A stretch of DNA of 64,000 nt, taken from NCBI GenBank assembly GCA_032173965.1, contig JAVUNC010000005.1:45680501-45744500 (forward strand). Direction: 5' to 3'. The DNA is from Sitta carolinensis (Eukaryota > Chordata > Aves > Passeriformes > Sittidae). How positions within the stretch are numbered: the stretch's first letter is position 1; each line of letters opens with the position of its first letter. Shown here in pieces: positions 53,401 through 64,000 of this stretch. The translations under genes and the position numbers were made by a program. The notes under the pieces are model-generated. The model ran no database searches and was not told the DNA's origin. It was given only the letters and a program-made list of their open reading frames with translations.

Positions 53401-56400
53401 GAGGTGACAAAATGATCAAAACCTTCAGTGAAGAGTCTCATAAATAAAGTCTAAACCCTTACTGAGCCTGAAAACAAGCTGTACTGCTCCTATGAATATT
53501 CAAATCCTTGTGCATGTTGAAAATATAACAAGGGCAGCAGAAACAGAACAGCTGAGGAAATTCTTCCACCTAAAAGCAACAAGGGTTAAAAAGCTCACTA
53601 GAAAGCCTCTGCTTTATTCAGTTTATAGCTCAGTAATGTCTGATAAATGTTTATGTGCACCTAATTTGAAATTGTCTTCCGCTCTGGCCCCTGTGAACTG
53701 AAATTTGAAGTGTGAGATTCTTCACAGACTGAGAAAATCTTTCTCCTCTGAATTCTTCATTGGATGCTGTAGAACATAGAATAGCATTGATGGTTATTCT
53801 GTGAATATGGATTTATCACCCACATTCAGAAATAAGACTAACTGAAGCACAAAAATATGGGGAGAAGAAAGGTCCAAGAAGCATGGGAAGAGGGGTGCTG
53901 CTTGAAGGGGGTGAGCCCTACACTGAGCTGCCTGATTCTCACACAAAAGTCATCTCCTGTGACTTTTGGGATAAACGAAACCTCCCTGACATTGTTCTAA
54001 TTTATGTCAATGTAACTGGGATGTTGTAACGCAGATACAAATATCTGAGCTATTCTCAACCTTTCAAGGCCTTCCACTCATGTTTGCCTTTTTTTGTTTC
54101 CTGTACCAAAGGTCCCTGCCCCATTGATTATGCTGATGCTACTCTTTCTGGGTCTACTCTACAGACAATTTCATAGAAAAAGCCCTGAGTATTTGAGTTA
54201 AGTGAATTTTAAAAACCCTATGATTTTTATGTCAAAAAATAAGTGAGGATTATTTTTTAAATGTTATCACATACGATTCTATCCCAAAATAATGATATTG
54301 TTTGGGATGGTCCAGGACATCCACAGGACTCATTTTTGGCACTCCTTTTTCACCTTTGCTGAACTCTAGCATCTCTTCCTCATCATGTCTTTGGAAAACA
54401 GTCAAGGGCATGTTTTTGGCCCAGTCTGATCATGGTAGATTCTTCCTCTCCTCTCCCCTCCTGACCTCTGCTGCCTTTTACTGGCACAGGATTGGGCAGG
54501 GCAGAACCTCTGCTGCTCATATTCTCACAGCTCTTTCGAGAATGTTTCAGCTATTCTGGAATAGGCAGAGTTCTTCATGGCTGTTATTATACTGAGATGT
54601 TTACATCTGCTTCACAGACACATCTGGTTATTTTTTCTTGCCCATGTGAGATCAAAAGCTATAATAACACAATTGCTAAGTTTGCAAATGAATGAAAATT
54701 ACTTAAGTGTTTCTTTAAACAAGTGATTATTTCTTTGTTTTTTAGAGTTTGCATAATCTTTGATTTTGCCTTTTTGTATTTATGACTCATGAAAAGAGAG
54801 ATTCTTAAATACAAATAAAACTATTAAGCAAGTTTATTACTGTGATGCAGATAGAAACACACACTAACTAGGTGTTCAGGTAGAGAAGAAGAAAGGAAGG
54901 AGATTCTAGTTTATTGTTGACCTCGTATCTATAAGTTTCTGGACAGTGATCAGAGATTGGACAGAGAGGTTACCACCTCTCCATCTTCACTGGTCACTTG
55001 AGAAGTCCATCGGGTGATATCTTTTACAAAGGAATGCAAACATGATTCTTGTTTATCTTACAATTCATGAGAACTGACTCCACTATACTAAAACAAATCA
55101 GAAGGCTGATTTTCAGGGACAACACAAGTTCTTCAGAAAAGATGTGGAAATGGCTACCTCTAGTTGCAGTATGAGACTGTTATGATAACAGATGGGCAAA
55201 ATAACCTTGTATTACAAGGAAAATAGATTAAGGTGTTATCTGGTTCCATGTTGCAGGTTTCCCAGATAACGTAATTCAATTCTCAGTTGAATCCTTCTAG
55301 AACTCGTGGCTAAGTCAGAATGAAAATGAGTGTTCTGTTTTGATATATGTGAAGTTATCTTCACAGTTCTTTAACATTTACTGCTGCCTGGGAAATGAGG
55401 TCTTGGTTAGTCTGTCAGTAAAGGAAAAATGAAATAAAGAGGAAAAATCTCTAATTGTTTATTTCTGTTTTACTCCTGCCTTTTAATTCATTTCTTTTGC
55501 TAAGAAAACAGCCTAATACAGAGTTCCAGCTTTAGCTGAAAACAGCATTATTCTACCTTCTTCAGAGTTTAGATTTTTTTATATATATAATTTATATCAG
55601 CATTAAGATTTACATGATGAAGGTATTTCTTTTTTCTCAAAATTCTTTAGTTATTTAAAATATAAACTATAAAATACAAACTATATAAAATAGTTATTGT
55701 TTTCCATACTGGTTACTTTCAGCTGAATTTTATACAGGTGTAGTGGTAAAGATACATCTTTATATCCACGTATCTTTCTGTATCAGAAAGATAAGCTCAG
55801 TCTTACATACCTGTTGAGTAATAGCAGCTTGAAATGGAACAGTGGACCAAAACTGTTCCTATACAGAAAAGGCAGTGGCTAGTGGACACCAATTGCATTT
55901 ACTGTTTGGTACCAGCCCACTGGTAAATCAGCATGCCCATGGTGGCCAGCCAATATGCATAAATCAAATTACTTTTGGTAGGTACTGTAGGGCATGAGTA
56001 GGACTTTGGGAATAGCAGGGAAATGGGAGGAAGCCAGAGGTACTGAGTACAGTAGTGAGTAGATTGTAGACACCAAAATGGCCTGTGAGTATCTGGGGTG
56101 GAGTGGCAAAGGAGATGTGAGATAGTAACCTCTAGAAAACCAGGTTTCATTACTTCTGGTGTCCTTGGAGCAGCTTGTCTTACATACCTTTACTTTAGGA
56201 TTGGGTTTTTTTTATTGTTGGCTTTTGAAATAGAAAAAAAGGAACTTAAGTACACATTGTATTGTATTGAAAATTCAGCTGAGAATTTTGATAATAAAGA
56301 GGGAGCAGATGAAGTTCTCAAGGTCCAGAAGTTGGACTCCTCATTTTTCAAAATTACTGTGAAGGTGCAAAACCATGTATTATTTCCCATGGGTGAAGAT

Positions 56401-56804
56401 TCGTTCTGAAAAAACAAATTTTAATTCAGGTAAAATTACCTGAGGGGAAAACTGAGCAGTGAATCTCACATTGTGCAAAAGAGAAGGTGTTGTGAATCCA
56501 TGCCAAGCTCCTGATTAAGATGATCTCATTTAAGGTCCTATTTGTCTTGTGTGCTGCCCACAATGTCATCTGTCTATGACACCTCTATGACCTTAGCATT
56601 TTATTTATCAGTTTATTCGATTCTGTAGCTCTTCAACAACACAGATAAGGAAACCAATATTGCCTTCTATCCAACAGGGTTTGTTGGGATTTTTAAAATT
56701 CATTCGGACTCATCACAATTCCATCTAACTTATTGAACATAGAACCTGCATTCATATGTAACTTGATAAGTGGCTTCTGAGAGTTAATTTTTATTTTCTT
56801 GTAG
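47487..56804 (+). other. ANO4: ANO4 intron f-g, 9318 bp
   Basis: Starts gtgagt and ends ttttattttcttgtag. Mostly AT-rich sequence with no recognised repeat family. It holds a short (CTG)5 at 52389-52403 and a hairpin at 55771-55793. Open frames below 105 codons on both strands are chance-like. Confidence 0.85.
55771..55793. repeat. Short hairpin: 10-bp arms, 3-nt loop
   Basis: TATCTTTCTG (55771-55780), loop TAT, CAGAAAGATA (55784-55793); perfect complement. Too short to be a microRNA precursor. Confidence 0.85.
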
Positions 56805-56911
56805 CTTCATAATACACAACAAAGATACTTTCTTCAATAATGCTACAAGAAGTAGAATTGTACACCATATCTTACAAAGAGTGAAATATGAAGAAGGGAA
56901 AAACAAAATTG
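56805..56911 (+). CDS. ANO4: ANO4 coding exon g (107 nt, phase 2-1)
   Basis: Acceptor ttcttgtag before 56805, donor gtaagt from 56912. Window codons about 229-265. Product (H)[19 protein letters not shown], then [16 protein letters not shown]. The [15 protein letters not shown] helix is one of the most conserved cytosolic segments across anoctamins (ANO3: [15 protein letters not shown] as I recall). Its NAT looks like a glycosylation sequon but lies on the cytosolic side, so it should not be used. The last base G joins the first bases of exon h as Gly. Confidence 0.97.
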
Positions 56912-58714
56912 GTAAGTACTGAGCAATGTGCTTTTAAATATATGTTTAAAAAAAGAAAGGAGAAATCTGCCTGGCCTCATAACAGACTCTTCCTTCTTTT
57001 TTAATCATCTCTGTTTTGGCTGTTTACATCTCACCTACTGCTGTTGTAGGGGCTTTGCCTGGAAAATGTGATCATCCCCTGTAATATCAGTCAGCTTTCA
57101 CAGGCACAGGTCACATGGGATTGAGCACCTCTGCAAGGGAAGAAGCTGATTTAAACATGAAATATGAACAGATTACCAGCAGTGGAGAAGCAGAGAGATT
57201 AATGCAGGAATATATTTTTTCTTTCATAAAAATGTGCTTGGAAGGATGGCAAGATTTGTGCTGCTCCCCATCTCAGGCTGCAGAGCTTCTCCCTGGATAC
57301 CAATCCATCCCTAAGGGAGATGGGAGACTCTCTTATCTCTTGTTGCTGTAAGTCAAAAGGGAGTTCACCATTGATGTCCTCAGTGCAAAGAACACTATGC
57401 CTAACTGTGGCTTCATTTTCAATTGGTGACTGGAGTGGAAATTTAGAGTGGGACACATGCAGGTCCAGGAGAGCAAGCAGTGACACAGGATGGATAAAAC
57501 TGAAGCAGTGGACACCTTCAGCCAATCCATACAGAGCACATACTGCTCAAGTACCACACAGAGGCAAGCGTAGACACAATCTCAATAAAACTCTGCAGTC
57601 TGTTTCATTTCCCTGCTGTTTAAAACTCACCTTTCCTGAAAAGAAAGAGAAATATCCCAGAACTTCACCTCCTTCTTTCTCTCTCAGCTGCTGGGATGAG
57701 GGCAGCCATAGCCCTGAGCTGAGCTGATGTTGCATCTAGCCCAAACACCAGCAATGCCTGCCTACCTCAATGAACCTATAATGAACACAACCTTGCATTG
57801 ATCACCGGGCAGAGCAAAGCCCAGATCAGCTGTACAAGTTTTACTTTTCTGACAGAGACACTGGAAGAAAGCATATTCTGCCAGGCAGATACTAATTCTA
57901 CCATGGAAAGTTATTCATGGTGACTTAATACTTCTCATTGCTGTGTTCTTGCTGCTGTCTTTCCCCTGTGAATTAGGAAAGGAATCAAGACTGTATGCCT
58001 CTTGGTCAATAGGGTTCAAATACCTTCAGCTTCTTAGTGTGGATATTTTGTTTCGCATTGCCTGATAACAGTTCAGTCCTATTTTGATGACTTTCCAAGC
58101 ACCAACATCTCAGCAAACATCATTTCTCGAGGCTCTCACTAAAGAGGGACAAGGCCTGAGTGAGTGGGTTGCGTGGTTACTTTTTTGTGACACAAAGGAA
58201 TGATTTTATTTTCTGGTCTTGTACTGCTGCAACTTGTCTTGATCCTTTCTGTCTGTCCAGCAACTGTCATAAGACATAAGCTGAACACACTTTAGAAAGT
58301 TCTTATCATATGGAAATTAAGAGTTTCTGTTGCTTTAGTGGTCTGCAATTCAAAAATGTCAAGATCTTCTCCAAGAAATGCAGCCTTTCATCTAAACAGA
58401 TTTGTTAGACCATATTTTATAAAGTCGAACTTTAAAACTGATGTGAGGTTTCCAATTTCACTGAAGTTACACTAAAGATGGATTTGGCAAATGAATCTTT
58501 AGGCCTCTAGCATAATAAATTCTGATTAATATTTGAACAGGTCTTTCTTTGTATTATATCTTAGTTATCAAAATCTATAGAAGACTAATTTTTCTACATT
58601 GGCTGTCAATTGGCTTCAATCTTCATTTAGCCAGTTTATGAAACTGTGCTTTGTTTTTTACTTAGCAATTTTTCTGCTCCTATTGGTAAATAATTGAATA
58701 CTTTTGATTTTTAG
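56912..58714 (+). other. ANO4: ANO4 intron g-h, 1803 bp
   Basis: Starts gtaagt and ends cttttgatttttag. The part about 57040-57750 is less AT-rich than its surroundings and carries overlapping open frames on both strands (135 codons on +, 57320-57727; 108 codons on -, 57199-57525). I see no homology in them. Confidence 0.85.
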
Positions 58715-58770
58715 GTCTGAATCGATTGCTCAGTAATGGCTCCTATGAAGCTGCATTTCCTCTTCATGAG
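58715..58770 (+). CDS. ANO4: ANO4 coding exon h (56 nt, phase 1-0)
   Basis: Acceptor gatttttag before 58715, donor gtattt from 58771. Encodes (G)LNRLLSNGSYEAAFPLHE, window codons 265-283. NGSYEAAFPLHEG is a conserved anoctamin motif (ANO3: NGSYIAAFPPHEG as I recall). The donor, gtattt, is weaker than the others in this gene, which agree with gtaag or gtgag. The intron after it is only 518 bp. Too short to show as an open frame; placed by homology and phase. Confidence 0.95.
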
Positions 58771-59288
58771 GTATTTTGCTCTCTTTTTTTTTTTTTTAAC
58801 AGACATTTCCCACAAACTGAATTCTTACTTGTGTAATTATTTATTCTAAATCTTATTAATGTCTGCCTCTTACATACTTCCATTTAGCAATGCTCTTTTC
58901 CTTGGGGAAAAATTAGGGGTATTTTGTTGCAAAAATAAATGAATAAAGAGAGTTGCTCTGGACCTATTCTCTAAAAACTGTTTGAGATGATATATCAGTA
59001 TGTTTTCAGAGAAAAAACAGCACACTCAAGGGGGGCCTTTTTCAGATTCTCCAAAGATTTTCTTTGCTATGACTTAAATATAACTTATCATAAATTTCTT
59101 AGGAAGGATAATCTCAAATCTTAGTGACTGACCACAGTTGATGTCAGTCTTTCAATACCATATTTAACTTTTGGAACACAAGTATGGAGTTGGCATAAAT
59201 TGTGCCATCCATATTTCTAGTAAGAGAAATTTCTTAAATATTCTTTCTTTACTGCTGTTATCCATTAATGTCCAGATTTGTATTTTAG
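58771..59288 (+). other. ANO4: ANO4 intron h-i, 518 bp
   Basis: Starts gtattt and ends gtattttag. Contains a T run (about 58785-58797). No other feature seen. Confidence 0.9.
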
Positions 59289-59410
59289 GGAAGTTACAGA
59301 AGTAAGAATTCAATAAAAACCCATGGAGCAGAAAACCACAGACACCTGCTTTATGAGTGCTGGGCTTCCTGGGGAGTGTGGTACAAATACCAGCCACTGG
59401 ATCTTGTAAG
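59289..59410 (+). CDS. ANO4: ANO4 coding exon i (122 nt, phase 0-2), last exon in the window
   Basis: Acceptor tgtattttag before 59289, donor gtaaga from 59411. Window codons 284-324 (split). Product [20 protein letters not shown], then [20 protein letters not shown] and a split Arg. [16 protein letters not shown] is typical of the ANO3/ANO4 group, and [11 protein letters not shown] is the pre-membrane amphipathic segment. The next residues in ANO4 should be the start of the first membrane helix, and I find no such exon in the remaining 4.6 kb. An overlapping minus-strand open frame (59164-59397) is only a shadow. Confidence 0.97.
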
Positions 59411-60779
59411 GTAAGATTTACCTGCTTTTGCTATGTCACATTATAGGTGCTTTGAGAACAGGTTGGTTCACTTCTGAAAAACAATGAAAAGCTCAGTTAA
59501 TTCATGTGTTTTTGAAAAACTGATCCTGAAGACAGGGGAAACCATTTAGTTCGTGGTGACACTACATGCAAAACAATATTTATAGAGGGGCTTGTAGAAG
59601 GACCTGAAAGGGAAAGAAGTTTCCTTCCAGAGTTTCCTGACACCATAGTCTGTAATGAAATGTTTACAGGGTATTTAAGAGAGAAAAAAAGGAAAAGAGA
59701 AATCTCCTGAGAAATCTCCAGCCAGTGAAGGCTGGATATACTTAATTAGACATCTGTCCACAGGAGGAGTTCTTCCTCCTTGGAGCATGGCCTTGGTGAA
59801 AGATAGGCTCTCACCAACTAGATCTTCTTTCTCCAAAAAGCAGCCACAGAATGAGCTCTGGATGAAGTTTCATGATGTTTACAAATGACACAGACCTTAC
59901 AGTTGCTGAGTGTGCTACTGTGTTCAGCACACTAGTGGTGGAAGTCTCCTCTGTGTCACTGCCCTTTAACTCAGACCAGCTACATCATCACAGTCCAGAT
60001 TTTTATTCATTTGGGAAGTAGTCTGAAAAGAAGAAAACACTGAGAAAGCTGAGATGTGACTCCAAGTTCTTGCAGGCCTTTTAAATAATGTTATCAAATA
60101 GCCTTGCATACATTAAGAGAGAATTACAAATTTCTTACACATATAAAGAGAGTCAGAGCCTTTACTGATTGTGTTAGCAGAACTATTATTGCACAGTAAT
60201 GGGCTTTTTCTACTTGAAGAGAGCAGTATGGAGCTACAAGAGCCTACTAATAAAGTCTTCAGATGAATCAGGAGCATTGAAGATACACTGGCCATCAGGA
60301 AGGGTCATCCACAACATGTTATTGGTCTATCTGATTAATTTCTTCTTTCATAAGTCCTGTAACTAATAGAAAACTTTGCTCTTATTTGTTCTCAAAATTT
60401 TTCTAGATGAAAGATTTGTAGAGGGTAGCCCTGGAGACAGACAGTGTTACTGATTAAGGCTGTATAAAACCTATCCATTTCATAAAACAGAGTTTAATTT
60501 CCATGGAAAAAAGTTAACCAAGAAATACAATAAAAAGTTTTACTGAGTCATGTAATTTTTTCAATGCTTTACTAAATAATTTATTAAATCTCATCATTTA
60601 ATTCCAAAAGGTTTTTATTTCTTTTGTAATACACTGGATAGAAAGAGAGAATTTTTGTCAAATTACACAATAGAAATTGCTGATTTATAGAGGAGCCAGT
60701 AGTTATACTGAAAGATTTTTTTACTTTCAGTTTACCAGTACACAAGATATTATTATCACAGTACGAACAACTTATCTCT

Positions 60780-60835
60780 ATAAAGTTTTACAATCATTTG
60801 TCCATAGATAAAGTTTTACAATCATTTGTCCATAG
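60780..60835. repeat. Exact 28-bp tandem duplication
   Basis: Unit 60780-60807 (starts ATAAAGTTTTACAATC, ends GTCCATAG) is repeated without mismatch at 60808-60835. Perfect identity suggests a recent replication-slippage event, or an assembly or haplotype artefact. Confidence 0.95.
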
Positions 60836-61100
60836 TGATCAAGGCTACTGTTCATCATTTCTTGTTTGTGAAAGTGCTCCTGAGGCAGTATCTGGTGTTT
60901 TGTTTAATTTGATGATCAGGCATCTGAAAAGTTTTTTTTAAGTATGAGAATAAATGGTAACAGAATAAGCAATGTAAGAGATATAATTATTCTAGACCTT
61001 GATAGCAGCCTAGCAGCCTTCTTGCATAGCCTGGATTTAAAGTTTAAGATTTTTTAAGAAACTTTATTTTTTCCTCAGATAGAGTTTTCAAAATCTATTT

Positions 61101-61125
61101 AAAAAAAAAAAAAAAAAAAAAAAAA
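61101..61125. repeat. Homopolymer A25
   Basis: 25 consecutive A on the + strand, followed at once by a distinctly GC-richer block. Could be the tail of a + strand insertion lying to its left, but no body is recognised. Confidence 0.95.
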
Positions 61126-61411
61126 GATAACTGCTATAGACCTCCTAGCTGAGTCAGGAGTGTCCTGCTGTTGTTGAGAGGAGCATTTGGGCATTTACCC
61201 AAAGAGGAGAGGGGCAGGGAGAGCTGTGAGATTCCCTGAGCACTGGCAGCAGCCTGAGTCACAAGCCAACAAGCTCAGCAGGTCCAAAGCTGCAGCCCCA
61301 GCCAGGCCTGCCTGGATGTGTTCTGCCTGGAACAAATCCACAGCTGTGATGAATTCACTGAAGGAGAGTAACAAAAAAGAGAAGGGGATGCCTTTTTCTT
61401 CTCACTTCACA

Positions 61412-61506
61412 GATGCTGGATTACTCACATTTCCTCAGCTCCTGCTGAGTTTTCAGAGGGTTTGAAGGTTTGGGAGGAGCTAAGGAAATGTGAGTAATCC
61501 AGCATC
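61412..61506. repeat. Near-perfect inverted repeat: 32-bp arms, 31-nt spacer
   Basis: Left arm 61412-61443 (GATGCTGGATTACTCACATT...) is the reverse complement of right arm 61475-61506 (ends ...GTGAGTAATCCAGCATC) at 31 of 32 positions. The only mismatch pairs C61436 with A61482. In a minus-strand transcript this becomes a G-U wobble, so the minus RNA would pair along the whole stem. Overall length is 95 nt, the size of a microRNA precursor, although the stem is more perfect than usual. Alternatives are the ends of a small inverted-repeat transposon or a snap-back duplication. Confidence 0.9.
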
Positions 61507-64000
61507 CATGAATGAATCTTCCATATCTACTGCTACTCTCAGCAGTTCACGTGTCTGTTGAGCTGGAGACTTTCCCTTGAAGAACTGATGACACCAGCAA
61601 GACCTGCTGTTCATTTCACTTGGAAGCATCTAAGTGGGCCCACTTTAAAAAAAATAAATCTTTTATCAGTGCCAGTTCTACAGCAGGAAAAGCTTTTTTT
61701 CCCCATAGCAAGAGTTATGTGGGATTGTGCTGGAAGGGTGTAGTGTGGTCATCCAAAAGGAGAGGCTGGATGTTGATTCTTCCACAGACATGTGGCCAGA
61801 ACTTATGCTGCTAGTTGACATTATACTTTAGAAAGGCTAAGAAATAAATTAGATGTAGATAGTACAATTATGTCATTAATCGATGTGCTATTTCTACCTT
61901 AAGTCAAGTTACCACAATGGTAAGTGAAAATGTTCATACTTCTGTGCTGTTTTATTTTTTCCTTAGATGTTAAAATGAGGTTTCCTTCTCCTGTGCTGCC
62001 AATATGGCAACTCCCAGATTTCATTTAATCTCATTGGCTAGCTGTTATGGACGTGCTAGTCACTAAAAATAAATGAGAAAAAGTCATTTGAGGAAAATTG
62101 CATGCTTCTGCTTCCACTCGGCTTTGAAACACGTGGCAGTATGATGGCACAGACTTGCCATAATTTTCAAAGCCTCCTGTTAGTTAACAGATGTGGTACC
62201 ATAGCTTTAATTATACATCTCTTGGAATTTAGTGTCCATAGATACTTTACAATAATTTATGACCCTCAGAATTGATTGTAATTGGAAAGAAATAGGACTC
62301 ATATTTATACGCTCTGGGACCATCAACAGAAACAGTTGCAGTGATTCCTGGGGACTTTGGATCATCCCCTTCACACTTTTGCTGCTTCCTTCTTGATTGT
62401 GCAAATTCCTCCTGCTGCTGTTTGTGCATGTAATTCACAGGACAAAAACACTGGAAGAAAACTGTTTTTCAAATGATTGAAAAGCTATCTAAGTGAACCT
62501 GGAAGCAAAAACTGCTGCCTGAGTAACTTGCATTTTGCCCCATGTTTCCATCAAATGTCTTGACTGCAAACTGACTACTCCCTTTCAGTCTCCTGTCAAG
62601 CCTTCCTACCCACCCCATTGCTTCTGACATGAGAGCTTTATATGTGCAAAACACCTCCTGGAAAGATCTAGTTTCTGTGATGTGGAAAGTTCTGTACAGG
62701 ACTTCATTCTTACCTGCAAAAGAGTTAATGAAAATAGATAGGTTCTTGGCTTGAGCCCTGATCTGTCTATATTCTAGATCCATAACTTCCTTCTAGGCAT
62801 GCTGAAAAGAAAATATTCTATAATGAAGGTTGTTAAACAAAGAATAATCCTGAATCACATTTCATAGATCTGAAATTAGAATTTGTAAGCTTAATACTTT
62901 CCAAAAATGTGCCTTATTGGGTAAATATTGATATTGAAATCTTGACCCAATTAAGACATAGCTCTACCACTGGAATGGATTGAGGGGATATGCAGTTCAC
63001 CATTAAGGTAACTGGTATTGAAGGGCTAGTATACAGGCTAGCTTACAACTGAAAAGCTGAAATTACATTTTTGTTATTATTTTGATGGTACAGCATATAT
63101 AAGGATAGGAGAGATGGATTACTCTATTAGGTGCTTGGGGGTTTTTTTGTCTCTGATTTTTAGGTTAGTTGTGGAGGAAGTTTTCTCTGGGAGAACAATT
63201 AAAGACTCAAGTGATTTTTTTCTGTCCATATAAATAATCTGAAAAATTGGATAGTAGTAAATTAGAAAAGTTAACAAGAACACAAAGATGTTATCAACAC
63301 TGGAAAATTTCAGAGGCCTTGAAATGAGTAGAGTGGTAACAGATGAAATTTAGGTATGTAATGTACAGTGATGCATTCTGAAAAAACCTCTGGAATTCTT
63401 TGTGTGCATTGCTGAGCCCTGGATCAGAGAGAACTGCTGTCACTGAAGTAAGCTATATGAAATTTCTGTTCTTTACATTGTGACAGAAGAAAAGAAACAA
63501 ATTCGTTCCTCAAACAAATATATGGTCCAAATTGAAGGGAGTGATAAAGGTATCTCTACACATTTTTCATCTCCTAAAGGTCATGATGATCCAGGCAAGT
63601 TGAATTACATATTAGAATAAATGTGGAACTGCTCTGAATATGGCACCTAGGAAAGCCTTCAAAGACCTTCTTGCTGGCATCGTTTGTTTCCATAGCATTT
63701 AACTGAGTGGTATCTGAGCAGAAACTAAAAAGAGAAATATGCAAACTATGGGGTCAGAAGACATGACATTTTAAGTCGATCCTGATGCAATTTACAGCGC
63801 AACAGCCTGCACTTATGGAGTACCAGCTGTGTTGCAAAGAGCAAAAATGAAATATCAAGGCTGTTTCTCCATGTTTAAACCAATACATATCAAAGTAATG
63901 TCAACATCATTAATTTATTTTTAAAATCCGGCTCGGATGCCTTTTCCTTACTTTTCAGAGATGGGTTGCCTCCCATCATGGACAGTCTTCTTTATGCACA

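Larger units (their letters stand above)
4978..59410 (+). other. ANO4: ANO4 (anoctamin-4, TMEM16D) gene, internal part: nine coding exons
   Basis: Anoctamin-4 belongs to the TMEM16 family of calcium-activated membrane proteins (ion channels and phospholipid scramblases); ANO4 itself has been linked to scramblase and cation-conductance activity. Nine exons with canonical GT-AG borders join in one open frame of about 323 codons. The product matches the ANO4 cytosolic N-terminus: [81 protein letters not shown] and [20 protein letters not shown]. The closest paralogue, ANO3, differs clearly at these sites as I recall it. The first coding exon(s) and the whole transmembrane domain are outside the window or not recognised. 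No frameshift or stop is seen, so this should be a working gene. The assignment to ANO4 rather than another anoctamin is firm. Confidence 0.96.
59411..64000 (+). other. ANO4: ANO4 intron following exon i (at least 4590 bp, continues past the window)
   Basis: Starts gtaaga. Contains a 28-bp exact tandem duplication (60780-60835), an A25 run (61101-61125), a GC-richer block with a near-perfect inverted repeat (61412-61506), and minus-strand open frames of 65-104 codons at 62207-62783 that I cannot assign. No ANO4 exon recognised. Confidence 0.8.

Noticed and set aside
54955..55015. GAGAGGTTACCACCTCTCCATC, reminiscent of a CR1 3' end
   Set aside because: Only one short block matches; the usual following words and terminal repeat are absent.
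59164..59397. 77-codon minus-strand frame over exon i
   Set aside because: Shadow of the conserved ANO4 exon on the other strand.
59668..59690. Reading Arg-Tyr-Leu-Arg-Glu-Lys, resembling the start of the next ANO4 exon (RYFGEK)
   Set aside because: No acceptor in the right phase, and the similarity ends after a few residues in a purine-rich run.
62207..62783. Minus-strand frames of 63-104 codons
   Set aside because: The peptides look plausible but resemble no family I know. They overlap each other in different frames, and frames of about 100 codons are expected by chance in a window this size.
1..64000. CRISPR arrays, operons, prophage or other prokaryotic systems
   Set aside because: No regularly spaced repeats, and gene structure is split by spliceosomal introns; the sequence is vertebrate nuclear DNA.

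Overview
This is eukaryotic, almost certainly avian, genomic DNA. It is AT-rich and mostly non-coding, with short exons separated by kilobase-scale GT-AG introns. It also carries a long terminal repeat that I recognise as the ERVL-type LTR of birds, and two degraded chicken-repeat-1 (CR1) LINE 3' ends. Nothing looks bacterial: I see no operons, ribosome binding sites or CRISPR array. Species cannot be fixed from the sequence; a bird is inferred from the repeat families and compact introns.

The window holds one recognisable gene, on the + strand: the 5' half, without its first coding exon(s), of anoctamin-4 (ANO4/TMEM16D). Nine coding exons could be placed: 4978-5088, 10482-10618, 15394-15552, 39526-39626, 42717-42761, 47355-47486, 56805-56911, 58715-58770 and 59289-59410. 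All reading phases join (1-1, 1-0, 0-0, 0-2, 2-2, 2-2, 2-1, 1-0, 0-2), giving about 323 uninterrupted codons. They encode the cytosolic N-terminal region, including the anoctamin dimerisation domain, up to just before the first membrane helix. The ten-helix membrane domain with its calcium site must lie beyond position 64000. The start codon and promoter lie before position 1 or were not recognised in the first 5 kb.

Layout: 1-4977 upstream intron; 4978-15552 three exons with introns of about 5 kb; 15553-39525 one 24-kb intron with the ERVL-like solo LTR (about 21869-22987), two CR1 remnants (about 32870-33015 and 36527-36699) and a 24-bp perfect palindrome (35821-35844); 39526-59410 six exons; 59411-64000 start of the next intron, with a 28-bp exact tandem duplication and a near-perfect 32-bp inverted repeat.

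I did not find a convincing new multi-gene system. The observations most worth a check are the 61412-61506 hairpin, a possible poly(A)-tailed retrocopy on the minus strand at 14143-14632, the palindrome at 35821-35844, the symmetric 45-nt exon, and candidate conserved non-coding blocks in the introns. Comparisons with human ANO4 and with repeat consensus sequences are from memory, not from an alignment run.
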